Origin: Calidifontimicrobium sp035325925
GTDB lineage: Bacteria > Pseudomonadota > Gammaproteobacteria > Burkholderiales > Burkholderiaceae_C
Direction: 5' to 3'
Length of the DNA: 64,000 nt
NCBI RefSeq assembly: GCF_035325925.1
Contig: NZ_DAOKZA010000012.1
Span: 34,624-98,623, forward strand
Shown here: one piece after another, positions 26,482-37,242 of the stretch
Layout: every line of letters begins with the position of its first letter
How positions within the stretch are numbered: the first letter of the stretch is position 1
Notes under the pieces: model-generated
Told to the model about the DNA's origin: nothing
The model's database searches: none
The model's input: the letters and a program-made list of their open reading frames with translations, nothing else
Translations under genes and position numbers: made by a program

Positions 26482-27333
26482 TCAGCCGGCGGCGCGCTCG
26501 GCGGCGTCGAGCGTGTTGACGAGCAGCATCGTGATGGTCATCGGTCCGACCCCGCCGGGCACCGGGGTGATATAGCCGGCCACCTGGGACACGCCGGCGA
26601 AGTCGACGTCGCCGCACAGCTTGCCCCCTTCGTCGCGGTTGATGCCGACGTCGATGACCACCGCGCCGGGTTTGACCATGTCGGCGCGCAGCACGCCGCG
26701 CCGGCCGACCGCGGCGACGACGACGTCGGCTTGGCGCGTGAACGTGCCCAGGTCGGGCGTGGCGCTGTGGCACACCGTCACCGTGGCGTTCGCCTGCAGC
26801 AGCAGCAGCGCCATCGGCTTGCCCACCGTGTTGCTGCGGCCGATCACCACCGCGTGCTTGCCTCTGAGGTCGGTGCCGGTGCTCTCGATCAGCTTCATGC
26901 AGCCGGCCGGCGTGGCCGGGCGCAGCCCCGGCAGCCCCGTCATCAGCTCGCCGGCGCTGGCCACCGAGAAGCCGTCGACGTCCTTGGCCGGCGCGATGGC
27001 CTCGATCACCGCGTGCGCGTCGAGGTGCCGCGGCAGCGGCATCTGCACCAGGATGCCGTGGATCGCCGGGTCGCCGTTGAGCGCCTCGACGCGCGCCAGC
27101 AGGTCGGCCTGGGTCATCGTCGCCGGGTAGGTCTCGAGCACCGAGCGGATGCCGTGCTGCTCGCAAGCCTTGACCTTGTTGCGTACGTACACCGCCGAGG
27201 CCGGGTCGTCGCCGACCAGGACCACCGCCAGCCCCGGGATGACGCCGCGCGCGCGCAGCGCCGCGGCGCGTTCGCCGACGCCGGCACGCAGGTGCCGGGA
27301 GAGTGCGGTGCCATCGATGATGCGGGCGGTCAT
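26482..27333 (-). CDS. folD: Bifunctional methylenetetrahydrofolate dehydrogenase / methenyltetrahydrofolate cyclohydrolase
   Basis: FolD interconverts 5,10-methylene-, methenyl- and 10-formyl-tetrahydrofolate with NADP and so supplies one-carbon units for purine synthesis. The 283-residue protein has YVRNKVKACEQHGI (Tyr49, catalytic Lys53), ILVQMPLPRHLD in the catalytic domain, and the NADP-binding stretch VIGRSNTVGKPMALLL. It ends with VPGGVGPMTITMLL. All are family hallmarks. The gene starts 69 bp downstream of the response regulator and is separated from it by a terminator hairpin, so it probably has its own promoter. Confidence 0.97.
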   Translation of the reverse strand: MTARIIDGTALSRHLRAGVGERAAALRARGVIPGLAVVLVGDDPASAVYVRNKVKACEQHGIRSVLETYPATMTQADLLARVEALNGDPAIHGILVQMPLPRHLDAHAVIEAIAPAKDVDGFSVASAGELMTGLPGLRPATPAGCMKLIESTGTDLRGKHAVVIGRSNTVGKPMALLLLQANATVTVCHSATPDLGTFTRQADVVVAAVGRRGVLRADMVKPGAVVIDVGINRDEGGKLCGDVDFAGVSQVAGYITPVPGGVGPMTITMLLVNTLDAAERAAG

Positions 27334-27360
27334 GGCGGGTGTGCGGGTCGAGAAACGAAC

Positions 27361-27384
27361 AAGGCCGCTGTGGGCAGCGGCCTT
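27361..27384 (-). terminator. Intrinsic terminator after the two-component operon
   Basis: AAGGCCGCTG (27361-27370) and CAGCGGCCTT (27375-27384) form a perfect 10-bp stem with a 4-nt loop. Read on the minus strand it starts about 19 bases after the response-regulator stop and is followed by GTTCGTTTCTCG, a broken U-rich stretch. It separates the sensor/regulator pair from folD. Confidence 0.75.
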
Positions 27385-27402
27385 GGCGGGAGGGCCGGCG
27401 GC

Positions 27403-28026
27403 TCAGGCCTTGCCGTGCGCGCCGAGCGCGATCTTCAGCAGGTCGGCCACGGTGTTGGCGTTGAGCTTCTCCATGATGTTCGCGCGGTGCGCCTCGACCG
27501 TCTTGATGCTGATGCCGAGGTCGTCGGCGATCTGCTTGTTCAGCCTACCGGCGACGATGCGCTCGAGCACCTGCGTCTCGCGCGTGGTCAGCCGCGACAG
27601 CAGCGCGTCGCGGCTGGCCTGCTCCTGGTGCTGGCTGAACGCGGTGCGCGCCTGCTCGAGCATGCGCTCGACCAGCGACAGCAACTCCTCTTCCTTGAAC
27701 GGCTTCTCGATGAAGTCCATCGCGCCCTTCTTCATCGTCGTCACCGCCATCGGCACGTCGCCGTGGCCGGTGATGAAGACGATCGGCAGCGGGCTCTTGC
27801 GCTCGAGCAGCCGGTCCTGCAGCTCCAGCCCGCTCATGCCGTCCATGCGGATGTCGGCGATCAGGCAGGCCACCTCGCGCGGGTCGAAGCGCGACAGGAA
27901 CGACTCGCTCGAGTCGAAACACTTCACACGGTAGTCCTTGCCTTCGAGCAGCCACTGCAGCGAGTCACGCACGGCCTCGTCGTCGTCGACGACGTAGACG
28001 GTGCCCTTCTTCGGGATCAGGCTCAT
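27403..28026 (-). CDS. FixJ/LuxR-family response regulator
   Basis: A 207-residue transcription regulator with a receiver domain (residues 8-122) and a LuxR-type helix-turn-helix (about 140-200). The phospho-acceptor is Asp58 in LIADIRMDGMSG, with the acidic pocket VVDDDEAVRDS and Lys in KPFKEEE. The output domain reads LTTRETQVLERIVAGRLNKQ followed by VEAHRANIMEKL. The sensor kinase upstream overlaps it by ATGA, so the two are translated together and surely form a pair. ATG 28026 is chosen because the homologous region starts at MSLIPKKGTVYVVDDD; the frame runs further up only as a shadow of the kinase gene. The target genes are unknown; the divergent aceE operon is the obvious candidate. 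Confidence 0.93.
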   Translation of the reverse strand: MSLIPKKGTVYVVDDDEAVRDSLQWLLEGKDYRVKCFDSSESFLSRFDPREVACLIADIRMDGMSGLELQDRLLERKSPLPIVFITGHGDVPMAVTTMKKGAMDFIEKPFKEEELLSLVERMLEQARTAFSQHQEQASRDALLSRLTTRETQVLERIVAGRLNKQIADDLGISIKTVEAHRANIMEKLNANTVADLLKIALGAHGKA

Positions 28027-30587
28027 GGGAGGGTGGCGGAATCTTCGGTCTGTGGCGGCCCGGCGGCGGGCGGAGATTCGTCGGCGCGCGCGCCGAGTTC
28101 GATCGGCAGCGTGAACGAGAATCGGCAGCCGACGACAGCCTCTCCATTGTAGAGGTTCTGCGCGCGAAGCCGGCCGCGGTGCGACTCGACGATCGAGCGG
28201 CACAGCCCCAGGCCGATGCCCAACCCGTCGGACTTGGTCGAGAAGAACGCCTCGTACATGCGCGCCAGCACCTCGGGCTTCATGCCGGGCCCGCCGTCGG
28301 TGATGCTGAACTCGATGCCGCCGCCTTCCTCGGGCGTGTGGCGCGGCACGACGCGCAGCTCGATGTGCCGCCGCGACGCGGGCAGCTGGGCGATGTCGAT
28401 CGCCTCGGCGGCGTTCTTCAGCAGGTTCAGCAGCACCTGCTCGATGAGGATCGGGTCGACCAGCAGCGGCGGCAGATGCTGCGCGACGTAGGTCTGGATC
28501 TGCACGCGGCGGCGTCGAAGCTCGATGCCCGCGAGCTCGACCGCGTTGTCGACGATCTGCCGCGCCTGCGCACTCTGGCGCTGCGGTTCGCTGCGTTTCA
28601 CGAAGGCGCGGATGCGGTGGATGATCTGTCCGGCGCGACGCGCCTGGTGGGCGGTCTTCTCGAGCGCGGCGACGAGGTCGTCATTGCCGATCGTGCCGGC
28701 CTTCACGCGCGAGACCATGCCGGTGCAGTAGTTGCTGATCGCCGTCAGCGGCTGGTTCAGCTCGTGCGCCACCGACGACGCCATCTCGCCCATCGTCACG
28801 AGGCGGCTCGTGACCTGCGCCTTGTCGGCCTGCTGCTGCGCCAGCTCCTCGGCCTGACGGCGCGCGGTGATGTCGGTGGCGATCAGCATCTGCGCCAGGC
28901 GTCCGTCGGTCCACTGCAGGTAGCGCGAGCGCACGTCGAACCACTTGCCCAGGTGCTCGACGAACACCTCGCGCGGGTCCGATCCGGTGTCGGTCAGCTC
29001 CTGCGTCGGCAGCCCGATGAGGTTGTCGACCGTGTCGTCGCTGCGCAGGTCGGGCAGCGTGAACTGCGTGCCGGCGAGCTGGGCGTGGCCGCGCGCGTCG
29101 GCGCCGAACCACATGCGGTACGAGCGGTTGGCGAACAGCAGCTCGCTTTGCTGCACCGACAGCACCGACACGGCGGCGTCCAGCCCCTCGAGCACGGTGG
29201 TGAAGCGCTCGTGCGACGCCGACAGCTGGTCGCGGATGCGCTTGGCCTCGGTGATGTTGGTCATCGAGGTCATCCAGCCGGTCTGCTCGCCGTGCGCGTC
29301 GACGAGCGGCGAGACGTACATGCGCGCGTCGAACACCGTGCCGTCACGGCGCTGGACCTTGACCTCGATGCCGCCGGCCGGGCTGCGCCCCTGCAGTTCC
29401 TGGCGCAGCAGCCGCGCGTTCTCCTCGATGCGGTCGGGCGGCCAGTAAGGGAAGGGCTGGGTGCGCCCGATCAGATCGGCCTCGGAGAAGCCGGTCATCG
29501 CGCAGAACGCCGGGTTGACGTACGTGATGCGGCCCTCGAGGTCCATCGCGCGCATGCCCGTGAGCATCGAGTTCTCCATCGCGCGACGGAAGTTGGTCTC
29601 GGCCACCAGTGCGTCCTGGATCTGGGTGCGCCGCTGCATGTGGCGCCAGGTGCCGAACAGCATCCACACGGTCAGCGCCGACAGCAGCACGACCATCCAG
29701 AACAGCGTCGTGCTGATCAGCCCCACCGAGGTGCGCCAACCCTGGCCGCGCAGCACCAGTCCGTCGGCGGCGGGCATCAGCGGGAGTTCGTAGACGATCT
29801 GCGCCGGCCGCGGCGCCTGCCCGGGCATCACCGTCACGGTGCCGACGAGCTCGCGCCCGGTCGCCGCGTCGAGCACCGACAGCGCGTGGCGCTGCACGAC
29901 CTCGGACGGCACCGCCAGGCGCAGCAGCACCTCGAGCGTGTACTCGGCCACCAACACGCCCTCGAAGCGACCGCGGCGCAGCATCGGCACGTAGACCTGG
30001 AACACCGGCGAGCCAGTGATGTCGTTGAACGGCTTCGAGTACACCGGCTGGCGCTGCTCGCGCGCAGCCTCGAAGGCGCGCGCCGGCTCGGTGTCGCGCC
30101 CTTCGTCGGGCAGCGCCAGCGCGGTCGTCTCGCCCTGCGGGTTGGCCTCGACGTGGAACGGGCTGGCCGACCAGCCGGCGACACGCTCGCGATCGCGCCC
30201 GATCCACTGCAGGTGCGCGATCTCCGGCCGATCGCTGCCGATGGCGAACGCCTGCGCCTCGAAGTCGGCGCGGCCGAGGTCGCGCGAGACGATCTCGCGC
30301 GCCAGGCGCGTCACCAGGTCCTGGTTCTCGACCAGGCGCAGGCGTAGCTGCTGCTGCGCGATCTCGGTGTCGCGCTTGACCGCCTCGGTCTCGCGCTCGA
30401 TCTCCTCGTTGCGCAGGTACCAGAAGGCGGAAATGATCGCCGCCAGGAACAGCAGCACCGACACCAGCGGGCCGATGGTCGCGAACCGGTCCTGCCGCGC
30501 CGGCGATTGGCGTTTCCACCAGCGCCCGATCAGGCGCTGGGTGCGCGACAGCGCGGCGGTGCGAGCCCGTACGGCGGACGGTGGCAT
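28023..30587 (-). CDS. PAS-domain sensor histidine kinase (FixL/DctB-like)
   Basis: An 854-residue inner-membrane kinase. A first membrane helix (about residues 38-58) and a second (about 285-310) flank a periplasmic sensing domain of roughly 220 residues. Two cytoplasmic PAS domains follow; the first contains ITYVNPAFCAMTGFSEADLIG. The kinase core comes last: H box SSVAHELNQPLTAISNY (His608), N box LLNLLKNAAEAI, and ATP-lid glycines DGGPGM and GLGIGLGLCRSIVESH. The class is that of FixL, but no haem-binding PAS residue can be confirmed. An alternative start at 30638 exists; I prefer ATG 30587. Its stop overlaps the regulator start. Confidence 0.93.
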   Translation of the reverse strand: MPPSAVRARTAALSRTQRLIGRWWKRQSPARQDRFATIGPLVSVLLFLAAIISAFWYLRNEEIERETEAVKRDTEIAQQQLRLRLVENQDLVTRLAREIVSRDLGRADFEAQAFAIGSDRPEIAHLQWIGRDRERVAGWSASPFHVEANPQGETTALALPDEGRDTEPARAFEAAREQRQPVYSKPFNDITGSPVFQVYVPMLRRGRFEGVLVAEYTLEVLLRLAVPSEVVQRHALSVLDAATGRELVGTVTVMPGQAPRPAQIVYELPLMPAADGLVLRGQGWRTSVGLISTTLFWMVVLLSALTVWMLFGTWRHMQRRTQIQDALVAETNFRRAMENSMLTGMRAMDLEGRITYVNPAFCAMTGFSEADLIGRTQPFPYWPPDRIEENARLLRQELQGRSPAGGIEVKVQRRDGTVFDARMYVSPLVDAHGEQTGWMTSMTNITEAKRIRDQLSASHERFTTVLEGLDAAVSVLSVQQSELLFANRSYRMWFGADARGHAQLAGTQFTLPDLRSDDTVDNLIGLPTQELTDTGSDPREVFVEHLGKWFDVRSRYLQWTDGRLAQMLIATDITARRQAEELAQQQADKAQVTSRLVTMGEMASSVAHELNQPLTAISNYCTGMVSRVKAGTIGNDDLVAALEKTAHQARRAGQIIHRIRAFVKRSEPQRQSAQARQIVDNAVELAGIELRRRRVQIQTYVAQHLPPLLVDPILIEQVLLNLLKNAAEAIDIAQLPASRRHIELRVVPRHTPEEGGGIEFSITDGGPGMKPEVLARMYEAFFSTKSDGLGIGLGLCRSIVESHRGRLRAQNLYNGEAVVGCRFSFTLPIELGARADESPPAAGPPQTEDSATLP

Positions 30588-30691
30588 CGGGGGATTATCG
30601 AATGGACCCCGCGCGGCAAGTGGCGAGACTGGCTGCATGCGGTGCGTTCGACGTCATTTGTGTTTCGTATTGCGGGATGTGATCGCACGAT

Positions 30692-30720
30692 TTGGAATTC
30701 TCTGACGCCTGTGCCAGAAT
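30692..30720 (+). promoter_or_regulatory. Candidate promoter of the aceE-aceF-lpdA operon
   Basis: TTGGAA (30692-30697) and CAGAAT (30715-30720) are spaced by exactly 17 bases in the only AT-richer part of this divergent region, 46 bp upstream of the aceE start. Just before the -35 lies TGCG-N9-CGCA (30671-30687), a possible operator. The assignment is by inspection of hexamers and spacing. Confidence 0.5.
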
Positions 30721-30766
30721 CCGCGCCGACCGCCCGCTGCCCGCACCCCCACGCAAGGAGACACGC

Positions 30767-33496
<2,730 letters not shown>

Positions 33497-33520
33497 CAAC
33501 GACAACCGCGGAGACATCCC

Positions 33521-35167
33521 ATGGCATTGGTCGAAGTGAGGGTCCCCGACATCGGTGATTTCAAGGAAGTCGCGGTGATCGAGGTGCTGGTCAAGCCCGG
33601 CGACCGGGTGAAGGCCGAGCAGAGCCTGATCACGGTGGAAAGCGACAAGGCGTCGATGGAGATCCCGTCGTCGGCGGCCGGCGTGGTCAAGGAGATGAAG
33701 GTCGCGCTCGGCGACAAGGTCAGCGAAGGCTCGGTGGTGCTGCTGCTCGAGGCCGAGGGTGCCGCCGTGCCGGCGCAGGCTCCGGCCGCGGCGGCGCCGT
33801 CCGTTCAGGCTCCCGCCGCGCCGCCACCCGCGCAGGCCCCGTCCGCCGCGGCGGCGGCCGCTGGCCTGGTCGAGGTCGTCGTGCCCGACATCGGCGACTT
33901 CGCGGACGTCGCGGTCATCGAGGTGTTCGTCAAGCCCGGTGACACGGTCAGGGCCGAACAGAGCCTGATCACCGTCGAGAGCGACAAGGCGTCGATGGAG
34001 ATCCCGTCTTCGCACGCCGGTGTGGTCAAGGCCATGAAGGTCGCGCTCGGCGACAAAGTCTCGAAGGGCTCGCCGGTGCTGGTGCTCGAGGCCGCGAGTG
34101 CTGCCGCGGCATCCGCGACACCCGCGGTCGCCGCGCCGCCGCCGGCGGCCGCCGCGCCGGCTGCGCCGGCCACCGCGACGCCAGCGGCCGCGGCGACGGT
34201 CGGCGCACCGGCGCACGCGCCCAGCGCGGCGGGCGGCAAGCTGCCTCACGCGTCGCCGTCGGTGCGCAAGTTCGCGCGCGAGCTCGGCGTGCCGCTCGAC
34301 GAGGTGCCTGGCTCCGGGCCCAAGGGCCGCATCACGCACGACGACGTTCAGGGCTTCGTCAAGCGCGTGATGGCCGGCGACGCGCAGACCGCGGCAGTGG
34401 CGAAGAAGACGCCGGCCGGCGGCGCGGGCGCCTTCCCCGGCCTGCTGCCCTGGCCGCAGGTCGACTTCACGAAGTTCGGCGAGGTCGAGCGGCGCGACCT
34501 GTCGCGCATCAAGAAGATCAGCGGGGCCAACCTGCACCGCAACTGGGTCGTGATCCCGCACGTCACGAACCACGACGACGCCGACATCACCGACCTCGAG
34601 GCGTTTCGCGTGCAGCTGAACAAGGAGCACGAGAAGAGCGGCGTCAAAGTGACGATGCTGGCGTTCATGATCAAGGCCGCGGTGGCCGCGCTGAAGAAGT
34701 TCCCCGAGTTCAACGCCAGCCTGGACGGCGAACAGCTGGTGCTGAAGAAGTACTACCACATCGGCTTCGCCGCCGACACGCCCAACGGCCTGGTGGTGCC
34801 GGTGGTCAAGGACGCGGACCGCAAGGGCATCCTGCAGATCAGCCAGGAGATGAGCGAACTGGCGAAGAAGGCGCGCGACGGCAAGCTGGGCCCGGCCGAC
34901 ATGAGCGGCGGCTGCTTCAGCATCTCGTCGCTCGGGGGCATCGGCGGGCGCTACTTCACGCCGATCATCAACGCGCCCGAGGTCGCGATCATGGGGGTTT
35001 GCAGGAGCAACTGGGAGCCCAAGTGGGACGGCAAGGCGTTCGCGCCGCGGCTGATGCTGCCGCTGTCGCTGTCCTGGGACCACCGCGTGATCGACGGCGC
35101 CGCCGCGGCGCGCTTCAACGTCTACTTCGCGTCGCTGCTGGCGGACTTCCGCCGCATCGCGCTGTGA
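33521..35167 (+). CDS. aceF: Dihydrolipoyl acetyltransferase, pyruvate dehydrogenase E2
   Basis: E2 forms the core of the complex and transfers the acetyl group to CoA. The 548-residue protein has two lipoyl domains (about residues 1-75 and 114-190). Their lipoylated lysines lie in ESDKASME at positions 43 and 156. Ala/Pro-rich linkers follow, then a peripheral-subunit-binding domain near 243-280 (SPSVRKFARELGVPLDEVPG). The trimeric catalytic domain ends with LSLSWDHRVIDGAAAARF, containing catalytic His and Asp. Two lipoyl domains is fewer than the three of E. coli; a further one sits on E3 here. GGAGA precedes ATG 33521. Confidence 0.97.
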   Translation: MALVEVRVPDIGDFKEVAVIEVLVKPGDRVKAEQSLITVESDKASMEIPSSAAGVVKEMKVALGDKVSEGSVVLLLEAEGAAVPAQAPAAAAPSVQAPAAPPPAQAPSAAAAAAGLVEVVVPDIGDFADVAVIEVFVKPGDTVRAEQSLITVESDKASMEIPSSHAGVVKAMKVALGDKVSKGSPVLVLEAASAAAASATPAVAAPPPAAAAPAAPATATPAAAATVGAPAHAPSAAGGKLPHASPSVRKFARELGVPLDEVPGSGPKGRITHDDVQGFVKRVMAGDAQTAAVAKKTPAGGAGAFPGLLPWPQVDFTKFGEVERRDLSRIKKISGANLHRNWVVIPHVTNHDDADITDLEAFRVQLNKEHEKSGVKVTMLAFMIKAAVAALKKFPEFNASLDGEQLVLKKYYHIGFAADTPNGLVVPVVKDADRKGILQISQEMSELAKKARDGKLGPADMSGGCFSISSLGGIGGRYFTPIINAPEVAIMGVCRSNWEPKWDGKAFAPRLMLPLSLSWDHRVIDGAAAARFNVYFASLLADFRRIAL

Positions 35168-35170
35168 GAG

Positions 35171-35256
35171 CCCCCCCGAAGCGCCTACGGCGCCTCCCTT
35201 CCAAGGGCACCGCCAGCGGACCGGCCAAGCCGGGTCCGCGGCGGTTGCTTGCAGGC
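35171..35256 (+). repeat. Intergenic GC-rich repeat, copy B
   Basis: Second copy of the element also seen at 18220-18305 and 51545-51622. The hairpin core is CGGACCGG (35217-35224), loop CCAAG, then CCGGGTCCG with one bulged G (35230-35238). It occupies the 152-bp gap between aceF and lpdA without a long frame of its own. A transcript crossing it would contain a stable stem, which may lower lpdA expression relative to aceF or protect the upstream mRNA. Confidence 0.65.
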
Positions 35257-35319
35257 GCGCGCCCCGGCGGTCGGGCATGCCGCCCGGGCGGCCTGGACAA
35301 CTGAACTGAGGAGCCGGCG

Positions 35320-37116
35320 ATGGCAATCGTCGAAGTGAAGGTTCCCGACATCGGCGACTTCAAGGACGTCGCGGTGATCGAGCTGCTGGTCAAGCCCGGC
35401 GACACCGTCAAGGCCGAGCAGAGCCTGATCACGGTCGAGAGCGACAAGGCGTCGATGGAGATCCCGTCGTCGGCGGCCGGTGTCGTCAAGGCGGTGAAGG
35501 TCGGGCTCGGCGACAAGGTCAGCCAGGGTTCGGTCATCGTGCTGCTCGACGCGGCGAACGCGGCGCCCCCGGCGTCGGCGCCGGCCGCCGTCGTGGCGCC
35601 GGCTGCCGCACCCGCCGCCGCACCGGTGGCAGCGAGCCACGGCGGCGGCGCCGACCTCGAGTGCGACCTGCTCGTGCTCGGCGCCGGTCCCGGCGGCTAC
35701 TCGGCGGCGTTCCGCGCCGCCGACCTCGGCCTGAAGGTGGTGCTCGTGGAGCGCTACCCGGCGCTGGGAGGCGTCTGCCTGAACGTCGGGTGCATCCCGA
35801 GCAAGGCGCTGCTGCACGTCGCGGCCGTGATGGACGAGGTCGCGCACTTCGCCGACCTCGGCGTCTCCTACGGCGCGCCCTCGGTCGACGCGGCCAAGCT
35901 GCTCGCGCACAAGAACAAGGTCGTCGGCAAGCTCACGCACGGCCTGTCGGCGATGGCCAGGATGCGCAAGGTCACGGTCGTTCGCGGCTATGGCAGCTTC
36001 CTCGACCCGCATCACGTCGTCGTCGAGGAGACCACGGGCGACGGCCAGGCCAAGACCGGCGCCAAGCACGCCGTGCGTTTCAGTCAGTGCATCGTCGCCG
36101 CCGGATCGCAGGCGGTGCGCCTGCCGTTCCTGCCCGACGACCCGCGCATCGTCGACAGCACCGGGGCATTGCAGCTGCGGCAGATCCCCGAGCGCATGCT
36201 GATCGTCGGCGGCGGCATCATCGGCCTCGAGATGGGCACCGTCTACTCGACGCTGGGCGCGCGCCTGGACGTCGTCGAGATGCTCGACGGGCTGATGCAA
36301 GGCGCCGACCGCGACCTGGTCAAGGTCTGGCAGAAGATGAACGCCAGGCGCTTCGACAACATCCTGCTGAAGACGAAGACCGTGGCTGCCGAGGCGACGT
36401 CCGACGGCATCCGCGTGCAGTTCGAGGGCGCCGACGGCAAGACCAGCGAGGGCGTCTACGACCTCGTGCTGCAGGCCGTCGGCCGCAGCCCGAACGGCCG
36501 CAAGATCGGCGCCGACAAGGCCGGCGTGGCCGTCAGCGACCGCGGGTTCATCCCGGTGGACGTGCAGATGCGCACCAACGTGCCGCACATCTTCGCGATC
36601 GGCGACATCGTCGGCCAGCCGATGCTCGCGCACAAGGCCGTGCACGAGGGGCACGTCGCCGCCGAGGTCGCCGCCGGCACGCTGCTCGGCGACGACCGGC
36701 TCGCGAAGTCGCGCTTCGACGCGCGCGTGATCCCCAGCGTGGCCTACACCGACCCCGAGGTCGCGTGGGTGGGTCTGACCGAGGACGAGGCCAAGGCCAG
36801 GGGCATCGCGGTGACCAAGGGGTTGTTCCCCTGGACGGCGTCGGGCCGCGCGATCGCCAACGGCCGCGACGAGGGGTTCACCAAGCTGCTGTTCGACGCG
36901 CGGCCCGACGGCGGGCACCGCATCCTCGGAGGCGGCATCGTCGGTACGCACGCCGGCGACATGATCGGCGAGGTCGCGCTGGCCATCGAGATGGGCGCCG
37001 ACGCCGTCGACATCGGCAAGACGATCCACCCGCACCCGACACTGGGCGAGTCGATCGGCATGGCCGCCGAGGTCGCGCACGGTTCGTGCACCGACCTGCC
37101 GCCGCCGCGGCGCTGA
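35320..37116 (+). CDS. lpdA: Dihydrolipoyl dehydrogenase (E3) with N-terminal lipoyl domain
   Basis: E3 reoxidises dihydrolipoamide with NAD+ through FAD and a redox disulfide. The 598-residue protein is about 120 residues longer than plain E3. The extra part is an N-terminal lipoyl domain (residues 1-75, lysine 43 in ESDKASME) plus an Ala/Pro linker. Then come the FAD motif LVLGAGPGGYSAAFRAADLG, the redox cysteines in GVCLNVGCIPSKAL, the NAD motif IVGGGIIGLEMGTVYSTLG, and the C-terminal interface with HPHPTLGES. Lipoylated E3 is known from several beta- and gammaproteobacteria. GGAG precedes ATG 35320. Confidence 0.97.
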   Translation: MAIVEVKVPDIGDFKDVAVIELLVKPGDTVKAEQSLITVESDKASMEIPSSAAGVVKAVKVGLGDKVSQGSVIVLLDAANAAPPASAPAAVVAPAAAPAAAPVAASHGGGADLECDLLVLGAGPGGYSAAFRAADLGLKVVLVERYPALGGVCLNVGCIPSKALLHVAAVMDEVAHFADLGVSYGAPSVDAAKLLAHKNKVVGKLTHGLSAMARMRKVTVVRGYGSFLDPHHVVVEETTGDGQAKTGAKHAVRFSQCIVAAGSQAVRLPFLPDDPRIVDSTGALQLRQIPERMLIVGGGIIGLEMGTVYSTLGARLDVVEMLDGLMQGADRDLVKVWQKMNARRFDNILLKTKTVAAEATSDGIRVQFEGADGKTSEGVYDLVLQAVGRSPNGRKIGADKAGVAVSDRGFIPVDVQMRTNVPHIFAIGDIVGQPMLAHKAVHEGHVAAEVAAGTLLGDDRLAKSRFDARVIPSVAYTDPEVAWVGLTEDEAKARGIAVTKGLFPWTASGRAIANGRDEGFTKLLFDARPDGGHRILGGGIVGTHAGDMIGEVALAIEMGADAVDIGKTIHPHPTLGESIGMAAEVAHGSCTDLPPPRR

Positions 37117-37242
37117 GGGGCCGGTGACAGCCGAGCGGTCTGGCGCTCATCCGGGTCGGTCGAGGACGGTGACGGGCGGGGGCCACTCGCTGGCGGCCCG
37201 TCGCCGCGCCGCCTACACTGGCCCGGCATACAGGAAGGGACA

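Noticed and set aside
22615..28152. Plus-strand open frame of 1845 codons
   Set aside because: It runs in shadow frames of the MFS gene and antisense to the glutaredoxin-like, prlC, folD and regulator genes. Composition is Arg/Ala/Gly-rich without any domain. Long antisense frames are expected at this GC content.
34098..34250. Proline/arginine-rich frame in the aceF linker
   Set aside because: Shadow frame of the Ala/Pro-rich linker between lipoyl and subunit-binding domains.
37117..37242. Further copy of the intergenic GC-rich repeat after lpdA
   Set aside because: Shares only short GC-rich words with copies A-C and lacks the bulged hairpin.
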